Shown here piece after piece: positions 9,047-16,335 of a stretch of DNA of 26,547 nt. Source of the DNA: Zeimonas sp964538505 (GTDB taxonomy: Bacteria > Pseudomonadota > Gammaproteobacteria > Burkholderiales > Burkholderiaceae_E); NCBI GenBank assembly GCA_964538505.1, contig CAZIDY010000040.1, positions 1 to 26,547 on the forward strand, in the 5' to 3' direction. Under the pieces are notes generated by a model, which was not told the DNA's origin, made no database searches, and was given only the letters and a program-made list of their open reading frames with translations. Position 1 is the first letter of the stretch, and each line of letters starts with the position of its first letter. The translations under genes and the position numbers were made by a program.

Positions 9047-9063
9047 CCCACACTGGCAGTGCG
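9047..9063 (+). promoter_or_regulatory. Weak candidate NtrC-binding dyad
   Basis: CCCAC, seven bases, then GTGCG matches the right half of the NtrC consensus (TGCAC-N7-GTGCA) and only part of the left half. Its centre is 56 bp upstream of the stronger site at 9103-9119. That is not a whole number of helical turns, which weakens the case for cooperative binding. Confidence 0.3.
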
Positions 9064-9102
9064 CCGCATTGGGGCAGCGCAGGGCGCCGCATCGCGCTAC
9101 GA

Positions 9103-9119
9103 TGCACCGATTCAGTGCG
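9103..9119 (+). promoter_or_regulatory. Candidate NtrC-binding site upstream of glnA
   Basis: TGCAC, seven bases, then GTGCG matches nine of the ten consensus positions of the NtrC dyad TGCAC-N7-GTGCA. It is centred about 95 bp before the predicted sigma-54 start point, within the range of NtrC enhancer sites, and the ntrC gene lies in the same cluster. Confidence 0.65.
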
Positions 9120-9179
9120 ACACCGTCGAAACATGCGCCGCAATGGCGCGGGAGGCCCGCCGAACACGCGTCCAGCGCG

Positions 9180-9195
9180 TGGCATGGATTCTGCT
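9180..9195 (+). promoter_or_regulatory. Sigma-54 (-24/-12) promoter of glnA
   Basis: The sequence TGGCATG, four bases, CTGCT matches the sigma-54 consensus TGGCACG-N4-TTGCW at 10 of 12 positions. The invariant GG (9181-9182) and GC (9193-9194) have correct spacing. Transcription should start near 9206, giving an untranslated leader of about 86 bases before the glnA ATG. An upstream NtrC dyad and a nearby ntrBC pair support nitrogen control. Confidence 0.75.
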
Positions 9196-9200
9196 TCGTT

Positions 9201-9212
9201 GTGCACGTGCAC
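9201..9212. repeat. 12-bp perfect palindrome at the predicted glnA start point
   Basis: GTGCACGTGCAC is a perfect palindrome placed over the expected sigma-54 transcription start. It contains overlapping TGCAC/GTGCA half-sites like those of NtrC but without the N7 gap. It could be an operator or a chance palindrome. Confidence 0.4.
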
Positions 9213-9291
9213 GCTTTTGAAGCCGCGCTGAAAAGAGCCCAGAATCGCGCCTTTCCCGATCGAATCCCACCCTCCCAGGAGATCTCCCAAG

Positions 9292-10704
9292 ATGGCCAGC
9301 GTCCAGGACGTGATCCGCATGATCGCGGACAACGAAGTGAAGTTCGTCGATCTGCGATTCACCGACACACGCGGAAAGGAGCAGCACGTTTCGGTGCCGT
9401 CGAAAGGCTTCGACGCCGAGAAGTTCGAGAGCGGGCATGCCTTCGACGGATCGTCGATCGCCGGCTGGAAAGGGATCGAAGCCTCCGACATGCTGTTGAT
9501 GCCTGATCCGGAAACCGCCTGCCTCGATCCGTTCCGCGAGGAGGCGACGCTGCTGCTGTCGTGCGACGTGATCGAGCCGGCCGACGGCGTCGGCTACGCG
9601 CGCGACCCGCGCTCGATCGGCCGCCGTGCCGAGGCGTACCTGAAGTCGAGCGGCATCGGCGATATCGCCTATTTCGGGCCGGAGCCCGAGTTCTTCATTT
9701 TCGACTCGGTGACCTGGCAGATCGACATGTCGGGCTGCTGGGTGAAGATCCAGTCGGAGGAAGGCTCGTGGTCTACCGGCCGCGAGATCGAAGGCGGCAA
9801 CCTTGCGCACCGCCCGGCAGTGAAGGGCGGCTATTTCCCGGTGCCGCCGGTCGATTCGTTCCAGGACATCCGCTCCGAGATGTGCCTGATCCTCGAGCAG
9901 ATGGGCATTCCGGTCGAGGTGCACCATCACGAGGTGGGCGGCGCGGGACAGAACGAGATCGGCACCAAGTTCTCGACGCTGGTGCAGCGCGCTGATTGGC
10001 TTCAGCGTATGAAATACGTCATTCATAACGTAGCCCATAGCTACGGAAAGACGGCGACCTTCATGCCGAAGCCGATCGTCGGTGACAACGGCTCGGGCAT
10101 GCACGTGCACCAGTCGATCTGGAAGGATGGGCAGAACCTCTTCGCCGGCGACAAGTACTCGGGGCTGTCCGACTTCGCGCTGCACTACATCGGCGGCGTG
10201 ATCCATCACGCGCGTGCGCTGAACGCGATCGCCAATCCGAGCACCAACTCGTATCGCCGGCTGGTGCCGCACTTCGAGGCGCCGGTGAAGCTCGCCTACT
10301 CGAGCCGCAATCGCTCGGCGTCGATCCGCATTCCCTACGTGCCGAGTCCGAAAGGCCGACGCATCGAGGTGCGCTTTCCCGATCCGATGGCCAACCCGTA
10401 CCTGCTGTTCGCCGCGCTGATGATGGCCGGGCTCGACGGCGTGCAGAACCGCATGAACCCGGGGGAGCCCGCCGACAAGAACCTCTACGACCTGCCGCCG
10501 GAGGAGGAAGCGCGCATCCCCACCGTGTGCGCATCGCTCGACCAGGCGCTCGAGGCGCTCGATCGCGACCGCGAGTTCCTCACGCGCGGCAGCGTCTTCA
10601 CCAATGACATGATCGATGCGTACCTGGCGCTCAAGAACGACGAGGTGCAGCGTGTGCGGATGACGACGCATCCGGTCGAGTTCGATCTCTACTACAGCCT
10701 GTGA
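9292..10704 (+). CDS. glnA: Glutamine synthetase type I
   Basis: GlnA makes glutamine from glutamate, ammonia and ATP as a dodecamer in the cytoplasm and is the main ammonia-assimilating enzyme. The 470-residue length is typical of the adenylylated GS-I beta class. Visible signatures are HAFDGSSIAGWKGI, the metal-site segment FGPEPEFFIFD, the ATP-site block GDNGSGMHVHQSIWKDG, and NRSASIRIPYVP. The adenylylation site is Tyr399 in KNLYDLPPEEE, so activity is probably also tuned by GlnE. AGGAGA lies eight bases before the ATG. The sigma-54 promoter and NtrC dyad upstream, and ntrBC downstream, point to control by nitrogen status. Confidence 0.98.
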   Translation: MASVQDVIRMIADNEVKFVDLRFTDTRGKEQHVSVPSKGFDAEKFESGHAFDGSSIAGWKGIEASDMLLMPDPETACLDPFREEATLLLSCDVIEPADGVGYARDPRSIGRRAEAYLKSSGIGDIAYFGPEPEFFIFDSVTWQIDMSGCWVKIQSEEGSWSTGREIEGGNLAHRPAVKGGYFPVPPVDSFQDIRSEMCLILEQMGIPVEVHHHEVGGAGQNEIGTKFSTLVQRADWLQRMKYVIHNVAHSYGKTATFMPKPIVGDNGSGMHVHQSIWKDGQNLFAGDKYSGLSDFALHYIGGVIHHARALNAIANPSTNSYRRLVPHFEAPVKLAYSSRNRSASIRIPYVPSPKGRRIEVRFPDPMANPYLLFAALMMAGLDGVQNRMNPGEPADKNLYDLPPEEEARIPTVCASLDQALEALDRDREFLTRGSVFTNDMIDAYLALKNDEVQRVRMTTHPVEFDLYYSL

Positions 10705-10755
10705 GCGCGCGGGTCGGGCGCGACGTTCCGCAGGTCGGTCGGCCATCCGGTCGCC

Positions 10756-10785
10756 TTGGATTCCATGCGCGGGCTGTCTTACACT
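10756..10785 (+). promoter_or_regulatory. Candidate sigma-70 promoter for the DUF4124-ntrBC segment
   Basis: TTGGAT (10756-10761) and TACACT (10780-10785) are separated by 18 bp in the glnA-DUF4124 gap. Agreement with consensus is modest (3/6 and 4/6). The predicted start near 10792 lies about 25 bases before the next ATG. It would allow ntrBC expression independent of the glnA promoter. Confidence 0.4.
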
Positions 10786-10816
10786 CGGACGCCCGCTGCA
10801 GAGGATCCAGCCGTCC

Positions 10817-11344
10817 ATGACCGTCCGTTCCCGTCTCGCGTTCGCCGCGTGCGTCGTTGCCGGAACCGGCTTCGCTGCATGTCCCCCGTCGGTCTTCGCG
10901 CAGGTGTATCGCTGCGACTCTCCGAACGGCGTGCCGGTGTATCAGGGCACGTCGAAGGGAACCAACTGCCATCCGGTCGACCTGCAGCCGCTCACGACGA
11001 TCCCGTCGCCGAAGCTGCCGGCGGCGAAGTCGTCGGCATCGGCCGCTTCGGCTGGCTCGGCCGCCGCGCGGCCCTCGCCGGAAGGCTTCCCGAAAGTCGA
11101 CGAAGCGGCGCAGCGTGTGCGCGACAACGACCGGCGCCGCATCCTCGAGGACGAGCTGCAGAAGGAGCAGACGCGGCTCGACGAGCTGAAGGCCGAGTAC
11201 AAGAACGGCGAGCCCGACCGGCTCGGCAACGAACGCAACTACCAGAGATACCTCGATCGGGTCGCCCGGCTCGAGGAGGACATCGCACGGACCGAGACCA
11301 ACATCGCGTCGCTGCGCCGCGAGCTGACGACGATCCGGCCGTAA
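10817..11344 (+). CDS. Exported DUF4124-domain protein with coiled-coil tail
   Basis: This 175-residue protein has an N-terminal signal peptide (about residues 1-29, cleaved after VFA). A short DUF4124-like domain follows (VYRCDSPNGVPVYQG and the CHPVDLQPL segment), then a low-complexity Ala/Ser linker. The C-terminal half is strongly charged (about 95-165) and predicted by eye to be a helical coiled coil. GAGGA lies 12-16 bases before the ATG. DUF4124 proteins are envelope proteins of unknown function, and one between glnA and ntrB is common in betaproteobacteria. Its link to nitrogen control is positional only. The TAA stop overlaps the probable ntrB start. Confidence 0.8.
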   Translation: MTVRSRLAFAACVVAGTGFAACPPSVFAQVYRCDSPNGVPVYQGTSKGTNCHPVDLQPLTTIPSPKLPAAKSSASAASAGSAAARPSPEGFPKVDEAAQRVRDNDRRRILEDELQKEQTRLDELKAEYKNGEPDRLGNERNYQRYLDRVARLEEDIARTETNIASLRRELTTIRP

Positions 11345-12393
11345 CGGGCGCCTTCGCTGCGCTCGACTGGCTCGGCGTTGCCGTCGTCGTGCTCGATGCG
11401 CGCGGTCGCGCGCGCTTTCTCAACGCTTCGGCCGAGCAACTGTTCGGCCTGTCGCGTCGGCAGGCGATGGGGCGCCGCTTCGCCGCCCATTTCGTCGATC
11501 CGCAGCCGCTCGAGCGCCTGCTCGTCGAAGCCGCCGAGGGCAGCTTCGACGAGAAGACGATCGACCTCGCGCTCGCGCGTCCGGGCTACGAGGCGCAGCA
11601 GCTGATCGTCTCGGCGATCGTCGGTGCCGATGCGTCGGCGCCGGTGCTGCTCGAGTTCCGCCTGCACGAGCAGCGCCAGCGCGTCGACCGTGCCGAGCGG
11701 CTGATCGAGTCGACGAGCGCCTATCGCGAGCTCGTGCGCCAGCTCGCGCACGAGATCGGCAACCCGCTCGGCGGCATCCGCGGCGCGGCACAGCTGCTCG
11801 AGGTCGAGCTCGACTCGCCGGCGCTGCGCGAGTACACGCGCGTGATCGTGAAGGAAGCCGACCGGCTGCAGTCGCTCGTCGACCGGCTGCTCGCGCCGCA
11901 TCGCGGGCGTCACCTGCCCGAGCGGGTGAACATCCACGAGGTCTGCGAGTGGGTGCGCTCGGTGGTGCTCGCCGAGTTCCCGCGCGGGCTCGAGATCCTG
12001 CGCGACTACGACGCGAGCCTGCCGGAGCTCCTGGCCGACCGCGAGCGGCTGGTGCAGGCGCTGCTGAACCTCGTGCGCAATGCCGCGCAGGCGATGCACG
12101 GCAACGGTCGCATCGTGCTGCGCACGCGCATCGCACGCCAGCAGACGATCGCGCGCCGGCGCTGGAAGCTCGCGCTCGACCTGCACGTCATCGACGACGG
12201 CCCGGGCGTGCCGCCGGCGCTCGCCGAGCGTGTCTTCGATCCGCTGGTTTCGGGGCGGCATGGCGGCAGCGGCCTGGGGCTCACGCTCGCGCAGAACCTC
12301 GTGCAGGAGCACGGCGGGATCATCGAGTTCGACAGCCGCCCCGGAAAGACCGACTTCCGCATCCGTTTGCCGCTGCAGGAGGATGAATCGTGA
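11344..12393 (+). CDS. glnL: Nitrogen regulation sensor kinase NtrB (ACG start proposed)
   Basis: NtrB is the cytoplasmic histidine kinase/phosphatase of the NtrBC system; it controls NtrC phosphorylation in response to PII proteins. It has a PAS domain (about residues 5-110), an H-box LAHEIGNPLGGIRGAAQLLE with His136, an N-box LLNLVRNAAQAM, and G-boxes VIDDGPGVPP and GGSGLGLTLAQNL. The start is odd: no ATG, GTG, TTG or CTG exists in frame between 10966-10968 (a CTG deep inside the preceding gene) and GTG 11389, which would cut into the PAS domain. An ACG at 11344 forms a TAACG overlap with the preceding stop and gives 349 residues, the length of E. coli NtrB. The usual Lys after HEI is Gly here. 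Family certain, start uncertain. Confidence 0.9.
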   Translation, partial: TGAFAALDWLGVAVVVLDARGRARFLNASAEQLFGLSRRQAMGRRFAAHFVDPQPLERLLVEAAEGSFDEKTIDLALARPGYEAQQLIVSAIVGADASAPVLLEFRLHEQRQRVDRAERLIESTSAYRELVRQLAHEIGNPLGGIRGAAQLLEVELDSPALREYTRVIVKEADRLQSLVDRLLAPHRGRHLPERVNIHEVCEWVRSVVLAEFPRGLEILRDYDASLPELLADRERLVQALLNLVRNAAQAMHGNGRIVLRTRIARQQTIARRRWKLALDLHVIDDGPGVPPALAERVFDPLVSGRHGGSGLGLTLAQNLVQEHGGIIEFDSRPGKTDFRIRLPLQEDES

Positions 12394-14042
12394 GCCCCGT
12401 CTGGGTCGTCGACGACGACGAATCGATCCGCTGGGTGCTCGAGCGCGCCTTCGAACGCGAAGGGCTCGCGACGCGCGTGTTCCCCGACGCGCGTTCGTGC
12501 CTGGCCGCGCTCGCCAACGATGCGCCGCGCGTGCTCGTCTGTGACATCCGCATGCCCGGCGACAGCGGCCTGCAGCTGCTCGCCGAGTTCCGCCGGCGCG
12601 AGCCCGATACGCCGGTGATCGTGATGACTGCGTACTCGGACCTCGACAGCGCGGTGGCGGCGCTGCAGGGCGGCGCCTTCGAGTACCTGCCCAAGCCCTT
12701 CGACGTGCCGGCCGCGGTGCACCTCGTGCGCCGTGCGCTCGAGCAGCGTGCGGGCGATCCCGGCGACGACGACACGATCGAGATGCGGCTGGGGCTGCTC
12801 GGCCACGCGCCCGCGATGCAGGATGTCTTTCGCGCGATCGGCCGGCTTGCGCAGTCGAACGCGACGGTGCTGATCACCGGCGAGTCGGGCACCGGCAAGG
12901 AGCTCGTCGCGCGCGCGCTGCACGAGCACAGCCCGCGTGCGAAGGGCGAGTTCGTCGCGCTGAACGCAGCGGCGATCCCGCGCGAGCTGCTCGAGTCGGA
13001 GCTTTTCGGTCATGAGCGCGGTGCCTTCACCGGCGCGGTGCAGTCGCGGCAGGGTCGCTTCGAGCAGGCGAGCGGCGGCACGCTCTTTCTCGACGAGATC
13101 GGCGACATGCCGCCCGAGATGCAGACGCGGCTGCTGCGCGTGCTCTCCGACGGGCAGTACTACCGTGTCGGCGGGCACCAGCCGCTGAAGGCCGAAGCGC
13201 GCGTGATCGCTGCCACGCACCAGGCGCTCGAGGAGCGCGTGCGGATGGGGCTCTTTCGCGAAGACCTGTTCCATCGGCTGAACGTGATCCGGCTTCGCGT
13301 GCCGTCGCTGCGCGAACGCGCCGACGATGTCGCGCTGCTTGCGCGGCACTTCCTGCAGCGCAGCGCGCGCGAGCTCGGCGCCGAGCCGAAGCGGCTGTCC
13401 CGCTCGGCGCTGCGCGCGCTCACCGAGCATCCGTGGCCGGGCAACGTGCGCGAGCTCGAGAACCTGTGCCGGTGGCTCACGCTGATGGTGCCGTCGCGCG
13501 TCGTCGAGCTGCGCGACCTGCCGGCAGCGATCCGCGAACCAGGGGCGTCGACGGCCGGGGAAGGCGCGGCGGTGGCGCCCGAGGCGACGATCCCTGATTC
13601 CGCTGGGGCCGCGCGTCCGACGACGATTGCCACGCATCCCGCGGTCGCGCATCCCGCCGCGGATGCGCATTCCGCTGCGGCCGTGCATCCCGATGTGCCG
13701 AACATCTTGCGCACCTTGCCTGCGAACGTGGCAGGCACGGCGCTGGTCGGCGACGAAGCCGACGAGCCGTCGGCGCCGGCGCACTACGGGCACGTCGAGC
13801 GCGCGCCCGGATGGCAGCAGCTGCTCGCCGCCGAGGTGGCCGCGCAGCTCGCGTCACAGTCGGAATCGGACGACGCGACGATGCTGATGGATCGGCTCAC
13901 GCGAGACTTCGAGGCGACGGTGATCGCGACCGCGTTGCGCCATACGCGCGGCCGACGCGTCGAAGCCGCGCAGCGCCTGGGCATCGGTCGTAACACGATT
14001 ACACGCAAGATCGGCGAACTACGCCTCGACGAGCTCGGGTAG
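12390..14042 (+). CDS. glnG: Nitrogen regulation response regulator NtrC
   Basis: NtrC is the sigma-54 enhancer-binding activator paired with NtrB. Residues 1-120 form the receiver domain, with acidic pocket VVDDDE and phosphorylated Asp52 in VLVCDIRMPGDSG. The AAA+ domain follows with Walker A GESGTGKE, the sigma-54 contact loop GAFTGA, and Walker B TLFLDEIGDMP. The C-terminal helix-turn-helix includes AAQRLGIGRNTITRKI. The GTG start overlaps the ntrB stop as GTGA and is preceded by AGGAGGA. At 550 residues it is longer than the usual 470-500. The excess lies in an Ala/His/Pro-rich linker between the AAA+ and DNA-binding domains. The glnA promoter in this window is a likely target. Confidence 0.96.
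   Translation: MSPVWVVDDDESIRWVLERAFEREGLATRVFPDARSCLAALANDAPRVLVCDIRMPGDSGLQLLAEFRRREPDTPVIVMTAYSDLDSAVAALQGGAFEYLPKPFDVPAAVHLVRRALEQRAGDPGDDDTIEMRLGLLGHAPAMQDVFRAIGRLAQSNATVLITGESGTGKELVARALHEHSPRAKGEFVALNAAAIPRELLESELFGHERGAFTGAVQSRQGRFEQASGGTLFLDEIGDMPPEMQTRLLRVLSDGQYYRVGGHQPLKAEARVIAATHQALEERVRMGLFREDLFHRLNVIRLRVPSLRERADDVALLARHFLQRSARELGAEPKRLSRSALRALTEHPWPGNVRELENLCRWLTLMVPSRVVELRDLPAAIREPGASTAGEGAAVAPEATIPDSAGAARPTTIATHPAVAHPAADAHSAAAVHPDVPNILRTLPANVAGTALVGDEADEPSAPAHYGHVERAPGWQQLLAAEVAAQLASQSESDDATMLMDRLTRDFEATVIATALRHTRGRRVEAAQRLGIGRNTITRKIGELRLDELG
13634..13691 (+). repeat. Degenerate in-frame repeat in the ntrC linker
   Basis: Four copies of GCATCCC or GCATTCC start at 13634, 13649, 13667 and 13685. 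The spacings of 15, 18 and 18 bp are all multiples of three. They encode an Ala/His/Pro-rich stretch in the interdomain linker of NtrC. This looks like a repeat expansion tolerated because the linker is flexible. Confidence 0.6.
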
Positions 14043-14069
14043 ACTTCGCGCCGGGAGGGTCCGGCTCGA

Positions 14070-15524
14070 ATGAACAACGAGACTTTCGGCGAGGCAATGC
14101 GGCGTGCGCTCGGCACGCAACTGATGACGGTCGCTGGCGCAGTGGCGCTGCTGCTGCTCGGCTGGGTGATCGGCCTCGTTGCCGCCGCCGCCACGCGTCG
14201 TGCGCTGTCGATGGCGCAGGTGAACCGCCGGCTTGCACCGGCGCTCGGCCGCTCGGTCGACCTCGAGCTGCTCGCGTCGCGGCTCGTGTTCTGGTTCGTG
14301 CTGCTGGTCGCGCTCGTTGCGGCCTTCAACACGCTCGACCTGCAGATGGCGTCGGCGCCGTTCGCCGCGATGATCGGCGACGTCGTCTCGTACCTGCCGC
14401 AGATTCTTGCCGCACTGGTGCTCGCGCTGGCCGGCTGGATGCTCGCGCTGCTCGTGCGCAACGGGCTCACGCGGCTGCTCGACAGCACGACGATCGACGA
14501 GCGGCTGAGCGCGCAGGCGGGCATGCGCCCGATCAGCGACAGCATCGGGCACGTCGGCTACTGGGTGGTGCTGCTGCTGTTCCTGCCGATGGTGCTCGGC
14601 GCGCTCGGGCTGCAGGGGCTGCTGCTGCCGGTGCAGAACCTCGTCGACCAGCTGCTTGCCTTCCTGCCGAACCTGTTCGGTGCTGCAGTCGTGATCGTCG
14701 TCGGCTACTACGTCGCGAAGATCGCGCGCGGCATCGTCGCCAACCTGCTCGTCGCCACGCGCGTGCAGTCGCTTGCGCGCAGCATCGGGCTGAACGAGGC
14801 GACCGACCTGCCGCGGCTGGCCGGAACCGTCGTGTTCCTCGTGATCTTCATTCCCACGCTGATCTCGGCGCTCGATGCGCTCGGGATCGAGGCGATCTCG
14901 GAGCCGGCGACGATCATGCTTGCCGAGTTCATCGCGGCGATCCCCGAGCTGCTCGCTGCGGCGCTGATTCTCGCGCTCACCTGGTACGTGGCGCGCTTCG
15001 TTGCCGCGCTGACGACCAACGTGCTCGAGGGGGCCGGACTCGACCGCCTGGCCGCACGTACCGGGCTGCAGCCGATGCTCGGTTCGATGCGCCTGTCGCA
15101 GCTGATCGGCCGGCTGCTGCTGTTCTTCGCGATGCTGCTCGCGGTGGCCGAGGCGGCGAACCGGCTGCACTTCGGGCAGGTGAGCGACCTGGTCGGCGCG
15201 TTCATCATCTTCGGCGGCGACGTGCTGCTCGGCATTCTGATCCTGCTCGTCGGCCTGTGGCTGGCGAACGTGCTCGGCGCGGCGGTGGCGCGCAGCCCCT
15301 ACGACGGCTCGACGTGGCTCGGTGGGCTCGTGCGCGCGCTGATCATCGGGCTCGTGCTCGCAATGGGCCTGCGTGCGATGGGCATTGCCGACTCGATCGT
15401 CAATCTCGCGTTCGGCCTGACGCTCGGCGCGGTGGCGGTCGCCTTCGCGCTGTCCTTCGGGCTGGGCGGTCGCGAAGCGGCGGGCCGCCTGCTCGAGCAC
15501 TGGCTGTCGAAGTTGCGGCGCTGA
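14070..15524 (+). CDS. CmpX/MscS-type membrane protein with repeated TM helices
   Basis: This 484-residue integral membrane protein resembles the mechanosensitive-channel-related CmpX family. Many hydrophobic segments are visible, the first at about residues 20-43. Others repeat a pattern of a long helix followed by a conserved Leu-rich amphipathic part (for example LPQILAALVLALAGWMLALLVR and LPNLFGAAVVIVVGYYVAKIAR). The C-terminus, FGLTLGAVAVAFALSFGLGGREAAGRLLEHW, resembles the pore-lining helix and cytosolic entry of MscS-like proteins, but the large MscS beta domain is absent. It probably sits in the inner membrane as an osmotic or stress-related channel. GGGAGGG lies 11 bases before the ATG. 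It follows ntrC by 27 bp but has no obvious nitrogen role. Confidence 0.8.
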   Translation: MNNETFGEAMRRALGTQLMTVAGAVALLLLGWVIGLVAAAATRRALSMAQVNRRLAPALGRSVDLELLASRLVFWFVLLVALVAAFNTLDLQMASAPFAAMIGDVVSYLPQILAALVLALAGWMLALLVRNGLTRLLDSTTIDERLSAQAGMRPISDSIGHVGYWVVLLLFLPMVLGALGLQGLLLPVQNLVDQLLAFLPNLFGAAVVIVVGYYVAKIARGIVANLLVATRVQSLARSIGLNEATDLPRLAGTVVFLVIFIPTLISALDALGIEAISEPATIMLAEFIAAIPELLAAALILALTWYVARFVAALTTNVLEGAGLDRLAARTGLQPMLGSMRLSQLIGRLLLFFAMLLAVAEAANRLHFGQVSDLVGAFIIFGGDVLLGILILLVGLWLANVLGAAVARSPYDGSTWLGGLVRALIIGLVLAMGLRAMGIADSIVNLAFGLTLGAVAVAFALSFGLGGREAAGRLLEHWLSKLRR

Positions 15525-15549
15525 TCCGGGCGCGCGACGCGCGCGGCGT

Positions 15550-16335
15550 TCAGAAGCGGATCGGGTTCGGGCCGGTGCGGAACGATGCCGGAGACAGCAG
15601 GCTCTCGACGCCACCACTGTCGGCCGCGGGGGCGTTGCCTGCCGCGGCTGCGGCAGCGTCGTCCGTGTTCGGGGATGCGGTGCCTGCGCCGGCCGCAGGT
15701 TGTGCGGGCTGGCTGCGCAGCGGTGCGACGGTGCGGGGATCGCGCTTTGCCGGAAGCATCGACGACTTCGGGTAGCCGGTCGCGTCGAGCGCGCGGTCCC
15801 AGCCTGTCGGTTCGAAGCCGACCAGCTTCTCGGGCCCGATCGACAGGCTCGGGAAGAGCGGCTTCTCGAAGCCGAGCGCGTGGAAGGCCTGCATGCCGGC
15901 GGCGTCGTCGACCCGCTTCTCGGTGTACGGAACGCCGCGTTGCGCCAGATGCTGGCGCGCGAGATCGCAGGGATCGCATTCGCCAGCCGTGTACAGCGTG
16001 ACCGGATAGCGGGCGGCGGCCGAGCGCAGCGCCCACGGCAGCGACGGATCGCCGATCGACGGCGCCTGCGGCCGTGCAGAGATCGACTGCGTGCGAACGA
16101 CCTGGCCGCGGGCATCGGGCATCGGCTGCCGGTCGCTGTAGTGCACGCGACCGCTCGCGTCGACCCACTTGATCGGCGCGTGCGACGGCGTTGGCTGCGC
16201 AGCCTGAACGGCCGCGACGCTCAGCAGCGTTGCAGAGAAAACCGCAGCGATGACCGCTGCACCCGGCGCGACGCGAAGATGCTCGACCGCAGCCGGGCGG
16301 GTGCTGGTGCTACGACGGTTGCGAAGAACGGGCAT
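15550..16335 (-). CDS. Exported DUF4124-glutaredoxin fusion protein
   Basis: This 261-residue protein joins a DUF4124-like domain (IKWVDASGRVHYSDRQP, about residues 55-71) to a glutaredoxin/thioredoxin-fold domain. The latter has the redox motif CDPC (Cys120 and Cys123) in YTAGECDPCDLARQHL. A long basic N-region and hydrophobic segment ending near Ala46 suggest an exported periplasmic protein. The C-terminus is an Ala/Pro/Ser-rich disordered tail. A periplasmic thiol-disulfide role is inferred. I chose ATG 16335; an in-frame start at 16371 would lie deeper in the neighbouring gene. The chosen start overlaps the end of prlC by 26 bp, suggesting coupled translation after the peptidase. It converges with the CmpX-like gene across 25 GC-rich bases. 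Confidence 0.78.
   Translation of the reverse strand: MPVLRNRRSTSTRPAAVEHLRVAPGAAVIAAVFSATLLSVAAVQAAQPTPSHAPIKWVDASGRVHYSDRQPMPDARGQVVRTQSISARPQAPSIGDPSLPWALRSAAARYPVTLYTAGECDPCDLARQHLAQRGVPYTEKRVDDAAGMQAFHALGFEKPLFPSLSIGPEKLVGFEPTGWDRALDATGYPKSSMLPAKRDPRTVAPLRSQPAQPAAGAGTASPNTDDAAAAAAGNAPAADSGGVESLLSPASFRTGPNPIRF

Larger units (their letters stand above)
8982..9291. other. 310-bp divergent intergenic regulatory region
   Basis: No gene was found here. The left end (8994-9024) is AT-rich and probably holds the promoter of the leftward thiamine-diphosphate gene, but no clear -35/-10 pair was found. The right two-thirds hold the glnA control elements listed separately: two NtrC-type dyads, a sigma-54 promoter and a 12-bp palindrome near the predicted start point. 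AGGAGA at 9278-9283 is the glnA ribosome-binding site. Confidence 0.7.

Noticed and set aside
9054..9069. TGGCAGTGCGCCGCAT as a sigma-54 promoter
   Set aside because: The GG to GC spacing is one base short and the -12 part matches poorly; 9180-9195 is far better.
10756..12393. A 545-codon version of ntrB starting at ATG 10756
   Set aside because: The first 196 codons overlap the DUF4124 gene in another frame and have no NtrB-like sequence.
15525..15549. GCGCG-CGA-CGCGC as a terminator between convergent genes
   Set aside because: Five-base stem in a GC-alternating run without a T-tract; too weak to call.
14019..16115. A 698-codon minus-strand open frame opposite the CmpX-like gene
   Set aside because: Arg/Gln/His-rich shadow with no domain; the plus-strand membrane protein is clearly real.
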